Below are positions 18,638 to 29,000 of a DNA stretch of 64,000 bases, one piece after another. Source of the DNA: Saccharomycopsis malanga (Eukaryota; Ascomycota; Saccharomycetes; Ascoideales; Saccharomycopsidaceae). How positions within the stretch are numbered: the first letter of the stretch is position 1; each line of letters opens with the position of its first letter. A program made the translations under genes and the position numbers. The notes beneath the pieces were generated by a model. The model was given only the letters and a program-made list of their open reading frames with translations. It did not search any database and was not told the origin of the DNA. The stretch covers positions 2,743,001 through 2,807,000 of the forward strand of contig CP025323.1 in assembly GCA_004014935.1 (NCBI GenBank), given 5' to 3'.

Positions 18638-21334
18638 CTATTTGATACCCACAGATAATGGCAAGTATAACAATTTGTTTTGCTTGAAGCTATCTTCAAT
18701 GTTTTTGGATACAAATCTTTCATCTATCTGTGAAAATAGCTCTTTAGAGCCTTCCTTGTAAGACAGGTTTGCTATTTTTTGTAGAGAAGCTTTAATTGAC
18801 GCAACAACGTCATCCACATCCTCGCTTGTAGATATGAATATTAACAAATAATGCATGTCTGCAAGACATAATAGAAGGTTTTTATTGACAATGTCATCCT
18901 CAGCAGTCTTCTGCAGCCCCACGTCATTATTTTTACAATAAACTTTCTCAACAGCTTGAAGAGATTCCTTCATATAACGTAACATGTTTAGGATAAACCG
19001 GTTCTTATGATTTTTAAAAGCAGGATGTTTGAATAAATCTAGATTTGTTTGCCCCTTAGCATTGTCACCGGAAATCAAAGATTGGCACAAATTGAATAAC
19101 AAAAGTGACACCTTTGTAGAAGGCACAACAGGCAAACCGTTTTCCCAGACTTCCTCCTCAATGGGCGGTATGACATTGGGGTTTACAAGAAGCTGGGATA
19201 CAAGCAATTGAGAGTCAATATGCTTGTCACTTGTACCTTTCAGATTGTCCAATCCAGAAATAAAGTTCCTAAGGTCAAAGTTACCTTCAATAGTGCAAAA
19301 TCGTTGAAGTATTGCTTTTACAAAGCTTGAGTATACCTCGGTCGAGAACGCGCCGATGATATATCCATAGTGAAGCTCTATGACCTTATTAGTTTCCTCC
19401 TCAAGTGTTATAAATCCTGATGACTTTATAGCGTTGTCATTGAGTAATAGCTGTCTCAATGATTTATTTTTTATGAGTTTGCGGAATACACACAATATTC
19501 TCAAGATGCTTGAGTTGAGGTTGTAAGTAGTCGGGGCCTTGTGATCTAATGAAGACAAAAAGACTTTCAAGGTGTTGAACAATAATTGATCAAAGTATTT
19601 GGAGCGTAGTTCATTGTAAATGGTGGAAAAAAGCTTATTGTAGATATTCACAAAGTTTTCAATTTGGTCGCTGTTTCCATAAATGTCAAGATCGTTGTCG
19701 TCTCTGAAATAATCATCAAGTACATCTTCCTTAATAAATAAAGAACTGGTACCACTGGAAATCAACTCTTTCAGAAACTGCTCAATGAATACAATTAGTA
19801 TAACTTTCAAATTATTAAAATAATATATGAGCAGCAACAAGATGTCAGGTAATGTGTTTTTTCCAGATGAAGTACCAGTCATGCTCAAGTTGACAGCGGA
19901 AAAACTCGAGATTTTCCGCAAATAGTTTTCTATATCAGTTATACGAATATCATTTTGCGAGAGAGACCAGAATTCTTCATTATATTGTATGTTTAAGTTT
20001 AGATGGTTTATTGAGTTTGATATAGTGCTTATTTGGGCTATCTGGTTCTTAAGGATTTGTGAAATACTTGTCTGCCATATAGAGATCAAGCATTTTAGGA
20101 GATCTTGGCCATCAGCAAGGTAAATAGTACTCAACGTGCTTAGATGCAATTTTTTGAACTCTGTCAAAGTTAACCTCATCAACTCCAAAAGTCTGGTGAA
20201 GGGTTGGTGAGAGAATTCATTACAATTGCATACAAAGGAATTTAGTCTTGACTCGAAACCTTTTGCAAACAGATTGGCCAATTTTATTTTCCATTCGGCT
20301 ATTATACTTTCCAACACTTGAGTATTTTCGAATTGGGACCTAAAGTCATTAATAGAGGTGTTGAGTTGATAAGCAGCCAAAAAACTATCAAAGTCATCAA
20401 ACTTATCTAAAATAAGAGAGTATTTTTCTTTTAGGTTAGCTTTGAATTGATGATTGTTGAAGCTGATATGTCTAATGATCTGGTTTAAAAAGGTTTTAGA
20501 CACTGTTCCATTTGAGAAGAATATCTTTAGATAGTTTAAGGAAACGTACAAACATTCTAGAGTTTTGGACAAGTTTGTTAGACTTTCTAGTTGAATAAAA
20601 TGAGGACTATCAAGCAATTTGAACAAGACTCTTGATTTGATATCAATGTAGTATTTTAGCACGTCTGGTAGATTTAAGTCTAAAAGGAACATGACCGATA
20701 CTAATATTATCACCAAAGAATTATTTGATATATAATTTGTTTTGTAAGAATTAGTTTTTAATATTAAACTTCTCAAATACTTTTCATAGCGGGACTTTAA
20801 ACCACAGAATCTGAAATAGAGAGTGTTGTCTTTGATGTTGAAACTACGTAATAGTCCATCAAAAAGACGGAATTCCTTGGCGGTCTGGATGAGTCTGTTA
20901 TCAATTACCGAGTTTAACTCTGCCTTTGAGAGCCTTTCGATATGAGAAATCAATTGTTCTAGGTTTGTTTGAAGATTTGATAATAACACTCTGGCCAATA
21001 TCTGCACATCGAGTGTTTCACAAGATGTGGTTAAAGTTACGAATGAATGGTAATTATTTATCAATTTATCCTGCACACGAGCTTGTGTGTCGTTCAAATC
21101 ACACAAATAGGCCAATTTCTTATCCTGTTCTTGAACTATGCTATTCATCAATATAATGTTATCCGCTGTAGATAACAATGACCGATATTTGGTACCAACC
21201 AATGATCGAAGTTGATTGGTCTTTTCATTGGCTTGCACTTCTAAACTATGATTGATCTCCTTAATCTGCCCAATCGGTAAAGACCGAAACAATTGTTTTG
21301 CTTTGTCAACATTGCCAGTATCCATAGTTGTCAT
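18638..21334 (-). CDS. COG1: Cog1, conserved oligomeric Golgi complex subunit 1
   Basis: Subunit of the COG vesicle-tethering complex used in retrograde intra-Golgi traffic and glycosyltransferase retention. The 898-aa product begins at ATG 21334. The N-terminal Vps51/Cog1 domain is clear (residues about 8-80): AKQLFRSLPIGQIKEI..., KTNQLRSLVGTKYRSLLSTADNI, MNSIVQEQDKKLAYL, matching the family pattern LF...P...I...L...LR.LVG..YR.L...AD.I..M. The rest is a helical rod with many Leu/Ile heptads and no membrane segments, as expected. It is much longer than the 417-aa S. cerevisiae Cog1 but in the range of other fungal and animal Cog1. The gene is divergent from NOC3 across 227 bp. Confidence 0.88.
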   Translation of the reverse strand: MTTMDTGNVDKAKQLFRSLPIGQIKEINHSLEVQANEKTNQLRSLVGTKYRSLLSTADNIILMNSIVQEQDKKLAYLCDLNDTQARVQDKLINNYHSFVTLTTSCETLDVQILARVLLSNLQTNLEQLISHIERLSKAELNSVIDNRLIQTAKEFRLFDGLLRSFNIKDNTLYFRFCGLKSRYEKYLRSLILKTNSYKTNYISNNSLVIILVSVMFLLDLNLPDVLKYYIDIKSRVLFKLLDSPHFIQLESLTNLSKTLECLYVSLNYLKIFFSNGTVSKTFLNQIIRHISFNNHQFKANLKEKYSLILDKFDDFDSFLAAYQLNTSINDFRSQFENTQVLESIIAEWKIKLANLFAKGFESRLNSFVCNCNEFSHQPFTRLLELMRLTLTEFKKLHLSTLSTIYLADGQDLLKCLISIWQTSISQILKNQIAQISTISNSINHLNLNIQYNEEFWSLSQNDIRITDIENYLRKISSFSAVNLSMTGTSSGKNTLPDILLLLIYYFNNLKVILIVFIEQFLKELISSGTSSLFIKEDVLDDYFRDDNDLDIYGNSDQIENFVNIYNKLFSTIYNELRSKYFDQLLFNTLKVFLSSLDHKAPTTYNLNSSILRILCVFRKLIKNKSLRQLLLNDNAIKSSGFITLEEETNKVIELHYGYIIGAFSTEVYSSFVKAILQRFCTIEGNFDLRNFISGLDNLKGTSDKHIDSQLLVSQLLVNPNVIPPIEEEVWENGLPVVPSTKVSLLLFNLCQSLISGDNAKGQTNLDLFKHPAFKNHKNRFILNMLRYMKESLQAVEKVYCKNNDVGLQKTAEDDIVNKNLLLCLADMHYLLIFISTSEDVDDVVASIKASLQKIANLSYKEGSKELFSQIDERFVSKNIEDSFKQNKLLYLPLSVGIK

Positions 21335-21561
21335 CAAATCACTGAATTACCATTTAAAGCCTCATCATCAGTATGAAACTTCGTAGAAATGCACACTTCA
21401 TCAATTAAGAAAGTCAACGCTCCTGTCCAGATGAGCGGTAAATTTTTTTTTTTTTTTTTTTTCTTTTCGGTCTTCTTCCTCTGCATGAAAATTTTCGTAC
21501 TATATAACTATGCTTACATATTATCAAATATTGCCTAATATAGCATAAAAATACAGCTAAG
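21335..21561. promoter_or_regulatory. Short divergent promoter of COG1 and NOC3
   Basis: A 227-bp shared spacer holding a T-rich run at 21437-21463, a nucleosome-excluding poly(dA:dT) tract typical of yeast housekeeping promoters. Confidence 0.6.
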
Positions 21562-23514
21562 ATGGCCAAAAGAAAAGATAATGAGTCAAAAGGAGCCGCT
21601 AAGATAAAAAAACAACGTCTTGAGGAAGATAAAGTGTTGGCAGCTGGGTTCGGCAACTTTTCAGTGCCTGATGTCGAGTCTTCTGATGATGTTTCTGAAG
21701 AAAGTGATTGGGAAAATGAAGAGCAAGATTACGAGAACATCCCTAGATCACTCAAAGGAAATAAGAAGGTTGTGGAAGGGTTGCCTATCAAGACAAGCGA
21801 AGGTAGAATACAGAGGACCATTATTGAAAAGGATGATGTAAATGAGGATGAAAGTGGTAATGAGTCGGAGAAGGAAGAAGATAAGAAAGAAGACAAAAAA
21901 GAACAACAAGCAGAAGAAGAAGCAGAAGATTATGAAGAAGTTTACAAGTATGCCGAAAATCTCACCGAAAGCCAACAAATAATACAATTACAAGAAGACA
22001 TCGCGGAGATGGTGGAAAAGTTGATTGAACTGCCAGAAGAAAATATTTCCTCACTTACTAGATTGCGTAAGATGCTGAATTCAAAAAACCCAAATACTTC
22101 TAGATATTCCTTATTGGCGTTAGTTCCGGCATTTAAGAGTATAGTTCCTGGCTACAGAATACGGCCTTTGACAGAAACAGAGAAGAAGGAGAAGGTGTCG
22201 AAGGATGTCAATAGACTCAGAACGTTTGAGCAAAGCTTATTGGCCAACTACAAGGCTTATATCAATATTTTAGCAACTAATGCTAAGAATATCTCCAAAA
22301 ATAGTACAGTAGCCAGAATGTCTATCACAGCAGCCTGTGAATTGATAGGGTCATTGTCCCATTTTAACTTTGTAGAGGACTTATTGGCCATAACTATCAG
22401 ATATTCCTCACGGTTCAAAGGTGCGTTGCCAAAGAATCCTGAGGACGCTGAAAAATTACAAAATATAGCTCTTTTCCACCGTTGCATAGAAACTCTTAAA
22501 CTGGTATTAGAAGAAGATGTGACATATGGGAAAACCTCATTTGACATATGCAGATTTATCTCCAAGTCTTTGAAACAGAAGAAGTATCATGTCAATAAAG
22601 ATCTTTTGGGATTATATTTGCATTTGGCTATTCTTTCCGATTACGATCCTCAGAACACTGAGGAAGAATCGGCAGTAAAGATTAAGAAAAAAAATCGTGT
22701 TCATTTGTCCAAAAAGGAACGTAAAGCTAGAAAAGAACGTAAGGAGATTGAAGAAGAGATGAGAAAAGCCGAATTACAAGTCTCTCAGGAAGAACGAGAC
22801 AAGAATCAATCGGAGATCTTGAAGTTGGTTTTGGCAAATTACTTGCAAGTTTTAAAGGTAAGAAATGACCATTTGATGGGCACTGTATTGGAAGGACTTT
22901 CGATGTACGGTTTTATGGCTAATTTAGAATTGATTGGTGATTTTCTTCAAATATTGAAAGAATTGATATATGACATTTCTACCGAATCCAACCTTAACGA
23001 CCATAGAATCAAGCAAATCTTGTTTTGTATAGTCACTTCCTTCACTTTAATGTCTAATGGATCAAATAAAATAAGGATGGATATGTCTAAGTTCATTGAT
23101 GTTCTATATTCTATTTTATTGGACATCTCAATGGACGAAGAAATCAACAAATCCATCAAGTTGCTCATACGAACTTTGGAATCCATTTTCATCACTTCCA
23201 AAGCTAGTCCCAGATCTAGAAACTTGGCTTTCACTAAAAGAATTTACATGTTGTTGTTGAATACTAGCGAAAAACCTACTTTAGCATTGTTAAACTTCCT
23301 CTCTAAATTCATGGACAAAGCTTCAGAAGTGAAGGGAATGTATAAAATTGATGACAGAGTTGAAAACGGTTTGTTCGTCATGGAAGCAGAACATCCTAAT
23401 AGAAGTAACGCCGAAGCTGCTAACATATGGGAAACCAGCTTGCTTGTCAACCACTATTGTCCAGCAGTCGCCAAAGGCACTAGAAACATTCTCAAGCAAG
23501 CAAAGTCTGGTTGA
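21562..23514 (+). CDS. NOC3: Noc3, nucleolar pre-60S ribosome assembly and export factor
   Basis: Pairs with Noc2 for nuclear pre-60S maturation; in S. cerevisiae it also has a role in pre-replication complexes. The product is 650 aa, close to family length (663 in S. cerevisiae). The acidic/basic N-terminus contains the family signature VEGLPIKTSEGRIQR (about residues 72-86), followed by a Glu/Lys-rich stretch. The NOC3 domain follows (PEENISSLTRLRKML, then SLLALVPAFKSIVPGYRIR near 190). The C-terminal CBF/Mak21-like region includes LLLNTSEKPTLALLNFLSKF and NPNRSNAEAANIWE-like residues (HPNRSNAEAANIWETSLL), with the ending LLVNHYCPAVAKGTRNIL, both diagnostic. A long acidic and basic coiled-coil region lies at 375-420. 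The start ATG follows an AT-rich leader and sits 227 bp from divergent COG1. Confidence 0.96.
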   Translation: MAKRKDNESKGAAKIKKQRLEEDKVLAAGFGNFSVPDVESSDDVSEESDWENEEQDYENIPRSLKGNKKVVEGLPIKTSEGRIQRTIIEKDDVNEDESGNESEKEEDKKEDKKEQQAEEEAEDYEEVYKYAENLTESQQIIQLQEDIAEMVEKLIELPEENISSLTRLRKMLNSKNPNTSRYSLLALVPAFKSIVPGYRIRPLTETEKKEKVSKDVNRLRTFEQSLLANYKAYINILATNAKNISKNSTVARMSITAACELIGSLSHFNFVEDLLAITIRYSSRFKGALPKNPEDAEKLQNIALFHRCIETLKLVLEEDVTYGKTSFDICRFISKSLKQKKYHVNKDLLGLYLHLAILSDYDPQNTEEESAVKIKKKNRVHLSKKERKARKERKEIEEEMRKAELQVSQEERDKNQSEILKLVLANYLQVLKVRNDHLMGTVLEGLSMYGFMANLELIGDFLQILKELIYDISTESNLNDHRIKQILFCIVTSFTLMSNGSNKIRMDMSKFIDVLYSILLDISMDEEINKSIKLLIRTLESIFITSKASPRSRNLAFTKRIYMLLLNTSEKPTLALLNFLSKFMDKASEVKGMYKIDDRVENGLFVMEAEHPNRSNAEAANIWETSLLVNHYCPAVAKGTRNILKQAKSG

Positions 23515-23553
23515 TGTATCTGAATTTTTGTATTGTACTTTTATAATAAACAT

Positions 23554-23914
23554 AATATTGATAATCTTATATTTTTCTCTCAGTACATATCATTTCCGTA
23601 GATACCCTGTGTTTAAAGGGACTTGGTAAGGGAAAGCCACCAGGCTATCTCCTTTACAGTATATCATTCGTTCCTTATCGGTTTACTTGGACGCCTGATC
23701 GGCTGAACAGTAAACAACTAGACTATTTCTAAAGATGTAGCCTAAAAGTAATGTTTCATTCAGTTGCACTTGCCAGCGCAGTATCGTTCAGCGTTGTAAA
23801 AACGGCAAGTGTCGTCTCAAGTCGGGCTATACCCGGGATCCTGTTAAGCCTTTTCTCTTTTGCGAGATATCTAGCAACTGATTGAGTTGTACTTCCCAGC
23901 GGCAGAAGTACCAC
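23554..23914 (-). mobile_element. Long, diverged SINE copy directly downstream of NOC3
   Basis: Read on the minus strand, the copy runs from about 23900 down to the tail near 23554. A degenerate head (ACTCAATCAGTTGCTAGA) is followed by AGAGAAAAGGCTTAACAGGA, GACGACACTTGCCG, ACGCTGAACGATA, GGCAAGTGCAACTG, TTACCAAGTCCCTTTAAACA, ATGATATGTACTGAG and AATATAAGAT. All match the bodies of the copies at 35253 and 56923 in order. Box B is eroded (GGATCCCGGG...). Flanks show a weak possible duplication (AATAAACAT at 23545, AATAAAACAT at 23915). The tail lies about 40 bp past the NOC3 stop, so the element probably forms part of the NOC3 3' region. Confidence 0.82.
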
Positions 23915-24787
23915 AATAAAACATTATGATTTTGGCATCATCAAGAATAAAATATACGTTAAATTTGTAACATCTATGAGAAAAGCTGGGCTGCTCTAGT
24001 ACAGTAAATAAGTAAACCGATGTGACAGCTTCAATAGTTCAATTCCTGACTTGTTCATTTTTTGGGTTATTTTAAGATAACTCGGCAGTTATGGCATCGT
24101 GTTATTATTAAAAACAAAAAGACGTGACGCTCGCACATATTGATTACAAGGATAGCATTTACATCTCATGATTTTAGTGAGTAGTGACATTCACTTTAAA
24201 TCTTGCCTCTATACTTGTCCCACGCCCTTGAGTATCATTATGGATAACATGGTATATATAAACATGTTCCATCCAAACATCATACCTTGGCAGCTTGTAT
24301 CGTTTTAAATATCAATAAAACCAAAAATACGCGAAATACCTTTGTTTATTGTTATTTACTGATATTGCAAAGGTTGGCAAATGCTGATTATAAAGTTGTT
24401 CATATTGTTATAAGAAATTGGCCTTTATTTTCCGTTTCATTCTTTTTTGTCTGGGAGGTAATGTGGCTCTGTTAACAAAAAGTGTTAAGCAAAATTGTTC
24501 AAATCAGAAAAAGAGAAAAAAATAAGATTGAATTTGATATTTATGGGCTGACAGCTATGTTTGTTAGTTATGACACTTGTTTCCCAATGGTTGTTGGCTG
24601 GCAAAAACGCTTAAAACAAAAGAAGCCCAAAGCATAATTTAAAGACATGCAATGGGCAATTTGTATGCTACAAGTGATTTCGCTAGAAATAAGGATGTAG
24701 AAAGAGCCAAGGGGTTTTTTGAGCGGTATTTATATGTTACCACAAGACAAAACCAGGGAAGACACTCTATAAATGTTGAGTTACATG

Positions 24788-24818
<31 letters not shown>

Positions 24819-24885
24819 AGTTTCATGAAAGGGCATATATCGCCTTTGAAACAATGTTATAAGAGCGAGCTATGAAAATCTTTGT
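23915..24885. other. Spacer between SINE copy and TUM1 3' end
   Basis: About 970 bp, no supported gene. A tRNA-like but degenerate segment at 23993-24055 carries a box-B-like AGTTCAATTCC and shares GTAAACCGATGTGACAG with 18440 (GTAAACCGATTTGACAG). A 30-base A run lies at 24788-24817. Confidence 0.45.
24788..24817. repeat. 30-bp poly(A) tract
   Basis: Uninterrupted run of A on the plus strand, 70 bp past the TUM1 stop (T run on the TUM1 sense strand). It could be a nucleosome-depleting tract or a retroposition tail; no body attached to it was recognised. Confidence 0.95.
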
Positions 24886-25785
24886 TTAATCCTTCACAAT
24901 ATGCTTACTGTCAGCCCGTTGAGCATACTCTGTCCATGAGCCGTCGTAAACCTTGAGCCCTTTATTTCCTATTCCAGACAAATCTAAAGCGGTTTTGATG
25001 ATACAAGCAGTGACACCAGTACCGCACATGACGATAACTGGTTTGCTATTGTCTACATTTCTAGAGCTGAAAAATTTCGCCAATTGCTCTTTAGGCAAGA
25101 ACTGTTTTGTTTCTGGGTCCAACACTTGACTAGCTGGGCTGCTTATAGTGCCAGGGGCATGGCCAGAAGATAAGCCATCTCGAGGCTCAGGATCCACGCC
25201 TTTGAATCTGCCCTCTGGTCTTGCATCTAGAATGTGATATTGAGCTGCTTTTGACGGGTCGGCGACAATACCGTAGAATTCAGGGAAAGAAATTACATCA
25301 TTCAAATTGGTGTTTTGAACTATGTAGTTTGAGACCGGATATGGGCTCTCTTTTTCAATTGGTTCTGAGTCGATTGGAAAGTTTTCGTTCTTGTATTTAT
25401 GGAAATTGTCCAACAAGTATATGTTTTTATGCTTGAAAACATCAAACATCCAGGCAGCTCTAGGGGCTGAAAAGTTGCCGATTTGATCATAGACCACCAA
25501 ATGGTCACTATTCCGAAGTCCTAAGCCAGACATGTAACGCTGGAAAAAGCCAGGCGGTGGTAGCATGTGTGGATATGGCGAAGACACATCCTTGACCTTG
25601 TCGATGTCAACAAAGACTGATTTGGGGATTCTAGAAGCCTTGAAAGTGTCAAACCCAAATTTCTTCACATTGGGCAAGTACCAGGTAGCATCGACCGGCA
25701 CAACTCTTTCGGTACAACTCGTGAACAACTCCTGAAACCCCAGAGGAGATATCAACTTGACCCCGCCTCGTAACATGGTAGACAT
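24886..25785 (-). CDS. TUM1: Tum1, rhodanese-type thiosulfate sulfurtransferase
   Basis: Passes sulfur to Uba4/Urm1 for 2-thiolation of wobble uridine in tRNAs. Two rhodanese domains are visible: an N-terminal inactive one (RVVPVDATWYLPN, SPYPHMLPPPGFFQRYMSGLGL, DHLVVYDQIGNFSAPRAAWMFDVF) and a C-terminal one (ILDARPEGRFKGVDPEPRDGLSSGHAPGT). The active-site loop is CGTGVTACI with the catalytic Cys. The ending VYDGSWTEYAQR is typical. The start is taken at ATG 25785 (MSTMLRGG, 299 aa). An earlier in-frame ATG at 25830 would give 314 aa, but a TATAATA-like element at 25840-25850 lies only about 10 bp above it, so transcripts probably begin after it. The gene is divergent from NUP145. Confidence 0.93.
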   Translation of the reverse strand: MSTMLRGGVKLISPLGFQELFTSCTERVVPVDATWYLPNVKKFGFDTFKASRIPKSVFVDIDKVKDVSSPYPHMLPPPGFFQRYMSGLGLRNSDHLVVYDQIGNFSAPRAAWMFDVFKHKNIYLLDNFHKYKNENFPIDSEPIEKESPYPVSNYIVQNTNLNDVISFPEFYGIVADPSKAAQYHILDARPEGRFKGVDPEPRDGLSSGHAPGTISSPASQVLDPETKQFLPKEQLAKFFSSRNVDNSKPVIVMCGTGVTACIIKTALDLSGIGNKGLKVYDGSWTEYAQRADSKHIVKD

Positions 25786-25837
25786 CAGATATGTGGTTTT
25801 AATCGTAATAAATAATTGAGGGCAAACCATGGAAAGT

Positions 25838-25851
25838 TGTTATATAATAGG
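25838..25851 (-). promoter_or_regulatory. TATA-like element of TUM1
   Basis: The minus strand reads CTATTATATAAC about 55-65 bp upstream of the preferred TUM1 ATG (25785). It argues against the upstream ATG at 25830. Confidence 0.45.
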
Positions 25852-26034
25852 GCTCTTATAGACTTCACCCGAACACCACGCAATACATCCGCACACCACT
25901 AGGAGTAAAGAAATGGAAAAAAAATTAGTGGGAAATTCACTGGTGAAATATCACAACAAATAATATACCAACCAGTGACAAGCAACTAGGGGCTCAATCT
26001 ATTGACGAGGCTATCCAATTGAGCTTGTTAGAAG

Positions 26035-29000
26035 ATGTTCAACAATACAGGGATGTCGGGCGGCTCCTCACAGGGGTTTTCGTTATTTGGGAATAAACAG
26101 ACTACAAGCAATAATACCAACAATGCCAATAATACCAATAACAACAGTTTGGGTTTTCTGTTGTTTGGAAACAAACCTAATGTGGCAGGAAACAATACCG
26201 CGGCCTCAAATACTCTAGGGTTCAATAATTCTGTGAATAGCGCACACAGCGGCTTTGGAAACGGCAATGTGAAAAGTGCTACGCTAGACAGTTCTCCGTT
26301 TGGCATCAACTTGTCAACAGCCAATATTAAGGAGATGCCTAAATCCATCACCGAAAAGGATGACGCGCCATCTTCAGCTGGCGACATGTCGATTGCCAGC
26401 GTTGCATCGTCGCCACGGACCGTCAAGTCCAAGTTGAAGAAGAAGGTGTCACATACTACGTTGAGCACGTCGTCGCCTCTTTCCAAAACTAAAATGTACC
26501 ATAGCAATATTTTGAACGGAATACGTAACTCCAAGATGAACCGGCGCTATAGCAATGTATCGTTTGCTAGCAGAAGCTCAGATGCTCTAAACACGTCGTT
26601 ACATGGGATTTTCTCCCCATCCAAGGACAATTCAATACTCAATCTTACTCCTGACAGTAACCATCAATACTCATCTACATTGACCCAAAGGTTTTCCAAA
26701 GAGAACTTTGAAACGTATTATAAGGATTACCAGTTTGTCCCTTCTTTTCTCAGTGATAGCCAGCCAGTACCAATGATCAATTCCAGCGCACTTGCAGGTC
26801 ATTCAAATGTAATTCGAAGCAACTCAGAAATCAAGAAACTTGTTATTGACCCTGACGTGTCTGCGGCCAAGCGAAGAAAATTATTGAATGGCGCCAAACA
26901 GGCAGTTCAGAAACAGTATGATGCTGTTGTTACCGAGAAAATGCCAGTTCCAGAGTTTTCCAAGAAACGATTCTTCAGTTTTGGCCTCGAGCCTATCAAG
27001 GCCAAGTTTGTTGAGAAAACAAGCAGACCTTTGGCAGGCGTCAAAAGATCCACCAAACCTGAAACTAATAAAGAAGAACAAGATATAGAGGAGTCGGAGA
27101 AGAAAATCGATTATTCCAACCCACCAAAAGGTTATTGGTGTTCTCCTTCCATAGGCAAACTTGCCAGTCTCACACCTGCCGAGTTAGCGTCCGTGTCCAA
27201 CTTCATCATCGGAAGAAAGAATTATGGACAGATTGCATTTAATACCGATGTCAGCTTGATGGAGATTGCGTTTGCAGACGTCAAATACTCTACTAAATGG
27301 AATCTTTACCATGGGTTGTTCACAGAGAGATTCATCAGAATCAAACTGAAAACAGTAGAGGTTTATCCCAAAGACACTCAGAAACCGCCTAGAGGCCAAG
27401 GACTCAATACCGAAGCAACCATAACCATCGAAAACTTGTATCCTTCAAGCAAGGACGCGTCCGAGCTGAACGAGCTCCAAGCCGACAAGCTCAACAAGTT
27501 CATTCTCAAATTGAAAAGACAGCACCAGACAGAATTCTTGAGTTATATTGCCAGTAATGGCAGTTGGACATTCAAGGTTCCTCATTTCAGTATCTGGGGT
27601 TTGATCGATGATAGTGATGAGGAGGAAGACAATACGAAAGAAAAGGTGGAAAGTAAAAAACCTGAAGAGGGTTCTAGAAGTCCGCCAACTAAACCTGCTA
27701 AACGCAAGCCACTGCCTATAAAACCAATAGAACCAAAACAACAGAAACATCAGAGACAGCAAAAGCCCCAGTCTCACGTCAATATTGATGATATGGACAA
27801 ATTTGCCCTCAAGACATTGAAACATAACTCCACAGCAATTCCTGGCGGCTGGAATTTTGTACAGGCGGACAATCTAGCTATAGATGAAGTAGATGACGTG
27901 GAAGTGGAAGAACTAGAAGAAAATGAGGTTGAGGGAGACATTTCTAGCCGTACATCAAGCGAAATCAAAAGCGACGTGATTGAAGCTGACATGTCTGATG
28001 ACAATCATGCTTTGGAAAAAGAAAACACCCTTCTCAAAGTTTACGAGAATGCCTTGGTTCATGACAAGGTACTTGATGGCGATGATATTGACAAGTTGAA
28101 ACAAAGCTTCATGGAATCAGAGTTGTATTATGAAGATGAAGATTTGTTGGTATCCGAAAAACCATACGAACCTACTGGAGTTAATGAATCTGATATTAGA
28201 ATATTGGAAGTTGATCCAACCGAAACTTTTGACGGATTAAATAGAGATTTACTGTGGCAAGAAGCTTTCGCGGAAGCTGCCGGTCACACGTCAGTGTTTA
28301 ATCCTAACATTCAGAAAATTATGGCTAGTAATGTCATTAAACTACCCTTTGCCCCTACAGAAACAGTCGAAAAAGAGTCGTTGGGTTTCAACCAATTGGA
28401 TGATATTATATTTAAAGATATTAATGATTTAATCTTGCAAAATGAAACCGCTCAAAAGACATTGAGGTTAGGTCATAATAAAGTCTTCAGCAAATGGTCC
28501 AATGTTGATAATGTTCTTTACGGTAATATCCAATCTAACCAAAGAACCACTTCAGGCGTCAGATGCATCAAGACAAGCAAATGTTTTGGGTTAGATAATG
28601 ATCACATCAATGACGTGTTTAAAAAACACGTTCAATTGGCATCTTTTGCTACCAGATCAAACGGGTTCCCCAAAGTTGATCAGAATAGCAGTTTAAGTTT
28701 TGAACTACTTGCACAGTCGTTCAGTCAGTCGAACGATGTCGAATTCCATTTCTGGGACTTGGCGTCGATACTCTTTGATGAGTCGCGTGTTTTAGGTAGC
28801 CACAAATATGCTGAAATCAATAAGATTGATGATTACAAGGTAAAAGCACGTCTTGTTGAACTTTCGAAGATTGAGTTGTTGAAAGCTTGGCTACAGGAGC
28901 AAATCACGTTAGAAGATGTTACACAATTTGACAAAGACGTCTTTGCAGAAATTTTCTCATTAATCACGCAAAATAAACTAGAGAAGGCCACTTTACTTGC

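Noticed and set aside
24788-24817. Poly(A) tract considered as the tail of a LINE or processed pseudogene
   Set aside because: No recognisable body or target-site duplication next to it; long A/T runs are common in yeast spacers.
26028-26534. A 168-codon minus-strand frame opposite the start of NUP145
   Set aside because: Its Leu/Val runs are the complement of Asn repeats in NUP145; no independent coding signal.
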